Shown here: positions 6,600 to 15,400 of the stretch, in pieces
How the letters are laid out: each line of letters starts with the position of its first letter
Numbering within the stretch: the first letter of the stretch is position 1
Origin: Deltaproteobacteria bacterium
Lineage (GTDB): Bacteria > Myxococcota_A > SURF-8
Assembly (NCBI GenBank): GCA_029570245.1
Contig: JAKQSH010000153.1
Span: 1-17,304, forward strand
Direction of reading: 5' to 3'
DNA length: 17,304 nucleotides
Made by a program: the position numbers and the translations under genes
Notes under the pieces: generated by a model
What the model saw: the letters and a program-made list of their open reading frames with translations, nothing else
Database searches by the model: none
What the model was told of the DNA's origin: nothing

Positions 6600-7955
6600 A
6601 TGACAGCGCTCGACAGATACTTCAGATTGTCTGAACTTTCCACCAGTATTAAAACGGAGTTCACTGCCGGAACTACGACTTTTCTTACGATGGCCTACAT
6701 AATTTTTGTGCAGCCGGCGGTTCTGGCTATCGCCGGAATGCCGTATGAAGGCGTTTTTCTGGCAACATGTCTTTCATCGGCACTGGCATGTATTCTTATG
6801 GGAATTCTGGCACGTTATCCGATAGCTCTTGCGCCCGGTATGGGTGAAAATTTCTTTTTTGTTTTTTCTGTTGCTCTGGCCAATATCGGTGGAACACAGG
6901 TCGGCTGGAAAGCCGGACTGGCGGTAGTTTTCATTTCCGGTCTTCTGTTTATTCTGTTGACGCTTTTCCGCGTGCGTGAAATGATCCTCGGCGCCGTGCC
7001 GCCGGGATTGCGCTATGCATTCGGAGTCGGTATCGGACTTTTCATCGCATACATCGGCCTGATGCACGCCGGATTGGTTGTAATTGATCCTGTAAGTCGT
7101 ATGCCGCGTATGGGAAATTTCAACTCCACCCCGACTGCTCTGGCCGCCATCGGCCTGATTTTTACCGCCGTACTCAGCGCACGTCGCATCCGTGGCGCCG
7201 TATTGTGGGGAATTCTGTTCACTGCCTTCATCGGTCTGCTGATCGGTGTGGTTGAGTGGAAAGGTATTGTTTCTCTGCCGCCGGCAGATTTCTCGACTTT
7301 TCTTGCCTTCGATTTCGCACGAGTCTTTACGCATTTCGATTTTCTGACACTGATTCTAATTTTTCTTTTTATGGATGTTTTCGACACTCTGGGAACCATG
7401 GTCGGAGTTGTGCACCATGCCGGGCTGGCGGAATCCGACGGGAATATTCCGCGCGCCAACCGCATATTTCTTGCCGACGCGACGGCAACAGTCTTCGGCG
7501 CAGCCATGGGAACTTCCACTGTAACCAGCTACATCGAATCCGCTGCGGGAGTCGAAGCCGGCGGACGAACCGGACTTACAGCGGTTTTTACCGGACTGTG
7601 GTTCTTCGCTGCGCTATTCTTTGCCCCTCTGGTTGCGACCGTCGGCGCAGGCTGGCTTATTCCGGGTTCCGATCCGGCTTCGTTCCTTTATCCTGTAACA
7701 GCTCCGGCGCTTATTATGGTAGGCTCCATGATGATGCGCGGTGTGGCGCGCATAAACTGGATAGACATCGGCGAAGCTCTGCCGGCATTTCTAACTATAA
7801 TTGGAATTCCGCTGACATACAGCATTCACGATGGTCTGGCGCTGGGGTTCATTTCGTATCCGCTGATACGTCTGATAGAAGGTCGGTGGCGTGAAGTTTC
7901 GCCGCTGCTGTATGTAGTTGCGATGCTTTTCATTGCCAGGTATGTTTTCCTGTAA
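6600..7955 (+). CDS. AzgA/NCS2-type purine (adenine/guanine/hypoxanthine) permease
   Basis: This is an inner-membrane purine:proton symporter. The 451-residue, strongly hydrophobic protein has the size and 12-14 membrane segments expected of the AzgA-like branch of NCS2. The family signatures are present. After the N-terminal TEFTAGTTTFLTMAYI (19-34) comes a PGMGENFFF motif (79-87), which most relatives have as PGMGLNAYF or similar. DVFDTLGTMVGV (259-270) is in the substrate-binding helix, and GTSTVTSYIES and the adjoining AGGRTGLTAV (304-329) are hallmark sequences. The exact base cannot be read from sequence. The ATG at 6600 follows GGAAGGA (6583-6589). The gene begins 57 bp after the gamma-CA-like gene and ends 15 bp before rmuC, so co-transcription is likely. 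I saw no purine riboswitch in the leader. The Glu in GMGEN is somewhat unusual and could affect specificity. Confidence 0.93.
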   Translation: MTALDRYFRLSELSTSIKTEFTAGTTTFLTMAYIIFVQPAVLAIAGMPYEGVFLATCLSSALACILMGILARYPIALAPGMGENFFFVFSVALANIGGTQVGWKAGLAVVFISGLLFILLTLFRVREMILGAVPPGLRYAFGVGIGLFIAYIGLMHAGLVVIDPVSRMPRMGNFNSTPTALAAIGLIFTAVLSARRIRGAVLWGILFTAFIGLLIGVVEWKGIVSLPPADFSTFLAFDFARVFTHFDFLTLILIFLFMDVFDTLGTMVGVVHHAGLAESDGNIPRANRIFLADATATVFGAAMGTSTVTSYIESAAGVEAGGRTGLTAVFTGLWFFAALFFAPLVATVGAGWLIPGSDPASFLYPVTAPALIMVGSMMMRGVARINWIDIGEALPAFLTIIGIPLTYSIHDGLALGFISYPLIRLIEGRWREVSPLLYVVAMLFIARYVFL

Positions 7956-7970
7956 TTGCATGGAGTAAAA

Positions 7971-9137
7971 ATGTCCGATACGCTTTCTGTGATAACAGTA
8001 CTGCTTCTCTTTCTGCTTCTCTGCGCCGGTGCCGCTCTGATTTTTATTCTGTTGACGCGTTCAAATAAGGATGGAGAAGATAAAAACGCGCGCGAACTGG
8101 CCGAGCGTCTCGATAGTCTTAAAAGCGATCTGGCTGATCGTCTGGCAAGAACACAGACTTATTCCGCCGAGCAGACCACTCAGGTTCTGGCGCTGGTCGA
8201 TGAGAAACTGGCTCGCAGCACCGAAGCTTTAAACGCCCAGATCGAACAGATGAGCCGCCGTGTAGATGCTCGTCTGAACGAAGGCAGCCAGAATTCTCTT
8301 GAGTCCACACGACAGATTTCGGAGCGGCTTGACAACGCGGCGCGTGCTGTCGGGGATGTCAACAAAAAACTGGCCGAGCTTTCGGAGGCCAACCGGCGCA
8401 TAATGGATGTGGGCAAGGGTCTGGGTGATCTGCAGAATATTCTGAGCGCGCCCAAACTGCGCGGTCTTCTTGGCGAGCATTTTCTGGGAGAACTTCTGGC
8501 TCAGACATTGCCGGAAGATCGTTACAGGTTGCAGCACAAATTCAAAAGCGGCGAAATTGTTGATGCTGCCATTATGCTTGAGCAGGGTTTGTTGTGCATC
8601 GACTCCAAATTTCCGCTGGAAAACTTCAGACGGCTCATCGACACGCAATCCGATGAGGAGAAACGCGCATTTCAGAAACAATTTCTGGCTGACGTTAAAA
8701 AGCATATCGGCGATATCTCGAAAAAATACATACTGCCAAGCGAAGGAACTTTCGATTTCGCCATGATGTACGTTCCGGCGGAAAGCGTTTATTACGAACT
8801 GGTGATGAAAGATGAAAACACCGCGCGCGATGTCAGCGACTTCGCCCGCGAAAAACGCGTTGTGCTGGTTTCTCCCAATACGTTTTATGCTTATCTGCAG
8901 GTGATTATAATGGGTCTGCGCGGTCTGAAAGTCGAAGAGCACGCGCACGAAATCCTGAAAACGCTGGGGCAGATGAACGCCGAATTTGCTCGCATCAGTG
9001 AGACTTTTTCAAAAATCGGCACTCATCTGCGCAATCTGAGCAGCGCCTATCAGGAGACGGAAAAGCGCATCGACAAATTCGCCGTGCGCCTCGAAGCCCA
9101 GTCGGACCGGGGGCAGTTGGAAGAAAAGACCGAGTGA
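7971..9137 (+). CDS. rmuC: DNA recombination protein RmuC homologue
   Basis: RmuC proteins are predicted nuclease-related factors that limit recombination at inverted repeats in E. coli; the biochemical activity is not established. The 388-residue product has the standard layout: an N-terminal membrane anchor (about 5-28), a long heptad-like coiled coil (about 38-150), then the RmuC domain (about 155-350). Diagnostic stretches are KLRGLLGEHFLGELLAQ (162-178), VDAAIMLEQGLLCIDSKFPLENF (read as 197-219) and MMYVPAESVYYEL (265-277). The ATG at 7971 is chosen because TGGAG lies 7-11 nt upstream; a TTG at 7956 directly after the permease stop is in frame but lacks a site. It is the last gene of the three-gene operon. 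No good intrinsic terminator follows: only a weak 5-bp hairpin at 9159-9171 without a T-tract. Function relative to the purine permease is unclear. Confidence 0.95.
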   Translation: MSDTLSVITVLLLFLLLCAGAALIFILLTRSNKDGEDKNARELAERLDSLKSDLADRLARTQTYSAEQTTQVLALVDEKLARSTEALNAQIEQMSRRVDARLNEGSQNSLESTRQISERLDNAARAVGDVNKKLAELSEANRRIMDVGKGLGDLQNILSAPKLRGLLGEHFLGELLAQTLPEDRYRLQHKFKSGEIVDAAIMLEQGLLCIDSKFPLENFRRLIDTQSDEEKRAFQKQFLADVKKHIGDISKKYILPSEGTFDFAMMYVPAESVYYELVMKDENTARDVSDFAREKRVVLVSPNTFYAYLQVIIMGLRGLKVEEHAHEILKTLGQMNAEFARISETFSKIGTHLRNLSSAYQETEKRIDKFAVRLEAQSDRGQLEEKTE

Positions 9138-9239
9138 TTGTTTTTTTCTGTTCGATAAATTCGGACCGAATCAAGTTGCCTGCAGGAGAGAATGCGTTTT
9201 TTTCCTTCCGCATATTCCTCCCTTTCTCCCGCAAAACAG

Positions 9240-9268
9240 TTGATCTATAAGGGTAAGACAGTTAAAAT
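9240..9268 (+). promoter_or_regulatory. Sigma70-like promoter of the giant lipoprotein gene
   Basis: TTGATC (9240-9245) and TAAAAT (9263-9268) are separated by 17 bp. Predicted start is near 9275, giving a leader of about 160 nt. The rest of the 9138-9437 gap holds T-rich DNA after rmuC and no recognised riboswitch. Confidence 0.55.
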
Positions 9269-9408
9269 AATGAAATAGGCAGTGTTAAGACAGAGAGTCG
9301 TTTAAAACTTGTTCGGAGGGCCTGACATTGACAGGTTGCGCCTGTGGATGCAGTGGAATTAATCTGACTGCCGGGTCTTTTCGGGCAAATGGGCGATTTA
9401 ACGCGGAA

Positions 9409-9424
9409 GCCTTTCTGAAAAGGC
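9409..9424 (+). other. Hairpin next to the ribosome binding site of the giant gene
   Basis: GCCTTT (9409-9414) and AAAGGC (9419-9424) form a 6-bp stem with a CTGA loop, two bases upstream of the GAGGA ribosome site (about 9428-9432) of the gene starting at 9438. It may tune translation. The structure is seen directly; its effect is inference. Confidence 0.35.
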
Positions 9425-9437
9425 AAGCGAGGATTGA

Positions 9438-12400
9438 ATGTCACGTCATAATTGTGGAAAACTTATGCTTTTCATGGTTGTCTGCGCATTGTTGACTCTT
9501 GCGGCGTGCAGTGGAGGCGGCGGTAACAATAATGCAGACGGCGATGTTCAATCCGAGGCCGACAGCGAAGTCGAGATGGCAGACAGTGACTCCGGCGAAG
9601 CGGAACCCGACGGCGATCAGGAGCAACCCGGAGAAGCGGACATCGAAACGGACGGTGACGCCGAACCTGACATCGACGAAGAAGCAGATGTTGAAAGCGA
9701 TGGTGACAATGACGGCGATTTCGAGCCTGAAAAAGAACATCAGGCTGGCGCCACACTTGAGATTGAGCCGAATCCTGTAGGTTTTGACTCGATTGAATTG
9801 GGCGGCAGCGGTGAAGAAGTAGTCAGTCTGCGCAATATTCAGGAAGAAGAGGGCGGGCAGGTTGCGCTGACCGTGTCTTCTTTTGCCCTTACGACTTCTT
9901 CTTCTAAAGACATCCGCATAGCAGACGGCTGCGCAACTCCGTTTGAACTTGCTGCTGATGCTGTGAAAGACTGTTCTCTGATCTGTGCGCCCACAACGCC
10001 CATGCAGAAAACGGCGACTTTGCGCATCGTTTCTTCAGACGGAATCAATGATCCTGTTGAGCAGCGCATCAGCGTAACCTGCGGCGTGGTGCATCCGATT
10101 TCCTATGTCGATCCGAAGTTGCTTGAATTCGGCTTCACCCCGAAAGGCATGCGTCAGACTCTGCGATTTTTTGTCGCAAACCCGGCTTCCATAAATCTTG
10201 ATGTCGCAGATGTGCGTCTGTCAGACGATACGCCGGAAAGTTTTTCGCTTTCATTCCCGGAAAGAGCTCTTCGGGAAGAAACGCTGGCACCCAACGAGCT
10301 GGTGGAAGTTGAGCTTTCATACCTGCCGACTGCCAATGTCAACGAGTTCGGCATGCTTGAAATAGAAAGCAATGATCCATACGTTCCACTCAGAAGTATC
10401 CCGATTTCCGGTCGTTCATACTTCGCCTGTCGAGGCGACACACCCAATCTGGAAGGCGATTCCTGCGTTGACGTTTGCATTCCAGGTCAGCGCAAGTGCG
10501 AATACGACGAGAACAACGACGCCTATTTCGTCACGGCCTGTGCGGAAGACGGTTCTGAATGGCTGGCAACAGAAGATTGCGCCGATGGTCTGATCTGCCT
10601 AGATGGTTATTGTATCCTTAAGGCCTGTGAAGCTTCGGCCTTGATGTGCCGTGGCAATGGCGTGCTGTCGTGCGCCGAAGATGAACTCGGCTTTGTGGAA
10701 GAAGACGACTGCGGTTCAAGCGATTTGTGTACCGAGCGCACTTGTACGCCGGGAGTCGGATGCGGTGAAGAAGACACCTCGTTGCGCTGCAACGATCAGA
10801 ATGCATGCACTGACGATACCTGCGATGCGGAAGAAGGCTGCCGCTTCGAATTCAACACCGATCCGTGTGAAGACGGTAATTCCTGCACCGTTGACGATAC
10901 CTGCCGGCTCGGAATATGTCGCGGTTCGGCGCTCTCCTGTGATGACGGCAATGTCTGTACTTCGGATGCGTGTGACCCTGAGAGTACTGGCGACAATCCA
11001 TGCGTACACGAAAATCTCGAAGGTCCATGTTCGGACAGTTCGGCCTGCACCAGTGGCGACTCCTGTCATAATGGACAGTGCAGCGGAACTCAAGTTGTAT
11101 GCGACGATGGAAATATCTGTACTAACGACTCCTGTAACCCTCTATCGGGTTGTGTTTATACGCCCAACAGTCATTCCTGCAACGACGGAAACGCCTGTAC
11201 AGAAAATGACATATGCTTCAATAAAATATGTCGCGGTTCGCCCTCTATTTATAACGACGGCAAGTTCTGCAACGGGACCGAAACCTGTGACCCGCAGAGC
11301 GGTATAAGTTTGGGCTCGGCTCCTTCCTGTGATGACGGTATTTCATGCACGGTGGATTCCTGCAGCGACAGCACGAATCGCTGCGAGCATAACCCGGACA
11401 ACTCGCTCTGCGACGATTACAATGTCTGCACCACAAACATGTGTTCAGCTTCTCAGGGGTGCGTGTTCCAGGCTATCGGGAATTTCAATCCCTGCGATCA
11501 TCTGCCCGGTGTGGAGGAAGTCTGTTACGAGGGACTGTGTACTCACTCCTGTACGAAGCATTCCGATTGCAACGACGGTATAGAGTGCACGGAAGACAAC
11601 TGCGATTTCTCTGTCGGCTTGTGCCGTAACATTACACGCGACGATGTCTGCCAGGATGAAAGCGTCTGCAATGGTCAGGAAATCTGCAACCCGGTAATAG
11701 GATGTACCGGAGGAGAAATACTGCTTTGTGACGACGGCATCTCGTGTACTTCCGATTACTGCGACGAATACGCCGGCGGATGCATGCATGAGGAATCCGA
11801 TTCCATCTGCGACGACAACAATGTCTGTACGCTCGATATATGCAATGGTCGCGACGGCTGCACGCATGTAAACATCAACAGAGACTGTGACGACGGCAAC
11901 GTTTGTACGCTTGGCGACCGCTGTTTCAACGGAGTGTGCTCCAGCGGTTCCGGCGTGCTGAATTGTGATGACGGCAACATCTGCACATCGGATGTCTGTG
12001 ACCCGCTCAGCGGCTGTCTGTATTCGGAAAATTCGTCCGCATGCGACGACGGCGATCCCTGCACAGAAGCTTCTTACTGCGTTGACGGCTCCTGCCAGGC
12101 GGGTGTCGGCAATTGTGACGACGGCCTGTTCTGTAACGGTCAGGAAACATGCAATCCCGATGGCGCCTGCATTCAGACGCCTGCGCCGGATTGCGACGAC
12201 GGAATCGCCTGTACGCTGGACGAGTGCGATACCGGCGCTGATGCCTGCGTGCATTCTCCGTTGAACGATGATTGCAACGACGACAACCCCTGCACGGTCG
12301 AATACTGCGACGCAGAAAACGGTTGTGTGTATGAGGAAGTGGAAGACGGCACTTCTTGCAGCAACGGCTATTGCTACCAGGGTTTGTGCTCCAGACCCTG

Positions 12401-15400
12401 TTCGCAGAATTCCGATTGTAATGACGGTATCGAATGTACAACTGATGTGTGCGATACCGGAGTCAACCTGTGCACTCACAGTGTCAATCACGAGGTGTGC
12501 CGGAACAATCTGTATTGTGACGGTGAAGAATACTGCGATGTTCTGAAGGGCTGTATGGACGGAACGCCGGTTGACTGCGAAGACGGTCTGGCCTGCACAG
12601 TCAACACCTGCACAGAAGAAGGCTGTATAAGCGAAGTAACTGGTTTCTGCAACGACGGCAACGGTTGCACGGAAGACATCTGCGATGAGAACGCCAATCC
12701 GCTTGTGCTGCCGAGCGGTTGTCGCCACAATCCGCTTAATGGCGAAGAATGCAGCGACGGCAGTTCATGTACGGTAGATGATGTCTGTGTCCAGGGTATA
12801 TGTTCCGGTACTGTGAAAAACTGTGACGACGACAATCCATGTACAGCCAACTACTGTGGCAAGGATGGCGAGTGTCATTCAGTGCAGCTTTCGAATGGAA
12901 CGCGTTGCGGTAATGGTCTTGTTTGCCTGTGGGGCGTCTGTGTTTCCGGCTGTGCTTCGGACAGCGATTGCGTCGGTGCCGACGATGTTGACTGCACGGT
13001 AGAACTGTGCAGCCCGGAATCTTTCCACTGCGTAAGCGTTGCTGTTGACGAATTCTGCGATAATGGCCTGTTCTGCGATGGCGAAGAATACTGCGATGAA
13101 GCGTCCGGCTGCATGGCCGGAACTCCTGTTGATTGTGACGACGGCATAAGCTGCAGTATCGACACTTGCGATGAATACGGTTATGTATGTCGTCATACTC
13201 CAAATGACGCATATTGCAATGATAACGATCCTTGTGTTGAAGGCTACTGCTCGCTTGCGAGCGACTGTGTGTTTTCGAATACCGACCACCTCTGTTCCGA
13301 CGGAAATCCCTGCACCGGCAATGACCGTTGCAGCGGAGGCGTCTGCTCCGGTTCTCTGTCCGCCGTTACCTGCAACGACGGCAACGCCTGCACCGCCGAT
13401 TCATGCGATTCGGAGGCTGGGTGTCTGCATGTCGATATTTCCGACCAGTGCGACGACGGCAATTCCTGCACTTACGATTACTGCTCGCCGGTTGCCGGTT
13501 GCAGGAGTCGCGCCGTGGAGTCGATGGCGTGCGACGACGGCAACGCCTGCACGGATGTTGATTATTGCGACAACGGCAGGTGTGTCAGTCTGATGAGTCT
13601 TGACTGCGACGACAAAAACCCATGCACCGAGGACAGCTGCAATTCTGCTGGAGGTTGTGCAAACACATACAATGGCGACGGCGCAGAATGCGATCTCGGT
13701 ATTATGCTTGAAGGCGAAGTCTGCCATGGCGGAATATGCACCACAAGCTGTCTCAACGATGTGGATTGTGAAGATTATATCGACTGCACTCAGGATGCCT
13801 GTCATGGCGGATTCTGCGTTCATACTCCGCAGAATTCAGTCTGCGATGATGGAATATACTGCAACGGCGGCGAAGTCTGTATTCCCGGTTACGGCTGCGG
13901 CATTGGTCAGAAGCCTTCCTGCGATGATTCGGTAGAATGCACGCGCGACTGGTGCGATACGGAGCTTGACGAGTGTGTCAACATGCTGACCGATGAAATC
14001 TGTGATGACGGCAATCCCTGCACCGCCGACACCTGTTCTGCCGGCGGGTGTGACAATGTTCCATTAAGCGACATCGGCTGCGACGACGACAATATCTGCA
14101 CGGTAAACGACAGCTGTTCTGATGGCGTATGTTCCGGTCAGGTTCGTGTATGCGACGACTACAATGACTGCACCGGACCGGATTCCTGCGACACTGAAAA
14201 GGGTTGTCTGTATCCGGCTCTGGAAGACGGAGTCGAGTGCGGGCCGGAATCCGGCATGACGTGTCGCGGCGGATTCTGTACCAGTTCCTGCAATTATGAT
14301 TACCAGTGTGATGACGGCGTTGACTGTACTTTCGACGCCTGCGACAGAATTTCACATATCTGCCGCTATTCCCCGCAGAATTCGCGTTGCGACGACGGCC
14401 TGTTCTGCAATGGAATAGAAATCTGCAATGCTACTCTTGGCTGCATCGACGCAGCGGCCAATCCATGCGATGATCTGATTTTCTGTACGGATGATTCGTG
14501 TGACGAAGAAAACAACAAGTGCGAACATGCCGCTGTAAATTCGCGTTGCGACGATTTCAACGAATGCACCACCCAGAGCTGCCAGGTCGGGACAGGCTGT
14601 TCGTATGCAGTTAACACTGGTGCAGAGTGCGACGATGGCGATCCGTGCACTTCCGTTTCGCAATGCTCATCGACCGGACAGTGTGTCGGAAAAGCCCTTC
14701 TGAACTGCGACACAGGGGACGATTGCCGTCCCGGAAATTGCGAAACGGGCCTTGGTTGTGTCGATAAAATCAGCCCGGACGGAACGCCTTGCAACGAAAC
14801 CGATTCGTGCGCTCACGGTTCGCAATGCATTTCCGGTCAGTGTGTGACAGACCAATATTATTTCTGCGACGACAATAAGGAGTGCACCATAAATACCTGC
14901 AACGACGACGGCTGCGTGTTCTATCCGATAATTCAGCCGCTGCCGTGCGATGACGGCTTGCGATGCACTACAGGTGAATACTGTTATGCCAGAGAATGCA
15001 ACAGCGTTCCGGTTTCGTGCGATGACGGCAATTTCTGTACCGCAGATTCATGCAGTGAGGAAAACGGTTGCAGCCATGTTCCTGCAAACGAAGGTCAGAA
15101 TTGTCCTTTGTCAAAATCCAGAGCTCTGCTGGGCGTCTGCAGCAACGGCGCCTGTGTCGGCTCGTGTTCTGGCGTCGGAGACTGCGACGACCATATCGAA
15201 TGCACTATCGACTCCTGCGAAGGTAATTTGTGCAGGCATGTTCCCGATCATGCACTTTGTGACGACGGCGAGTATTGCAACGGAGCCGAGTTGTGTGTCG
15301 TCGGGCAGGGATGCGTAGACAACATTCCTGTCGAATGCGGCGATGCAATCGAATGCACCAGCGATTCATGCGACGAAGAAAGCGACACCTGCATCAACGA

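Noticed and set aside
9159..9171. ATTCGGACCGAAT palindrome as the terminator of rmuC
   Set aside because: Stem of only five to six pairs with a tiny loop and no following T-tract.
9300..9424. Possible c-di-GMP or other riboswitch in the leader of the giant gene
   Set aside because: Searched by eye for the conserved core sequences of common riboswitches; none was present, only a short hairpin.
11445..12728. Long open frame (427 codons) on the minus strand inside the giant gene
   Set aside because: It is the shadow of the repeat codon pattern: the repeated Cys/Asp/Gly codons keep the opposite strand free of stops. No ribosome site, and the + strand frame carries coherent motifs.
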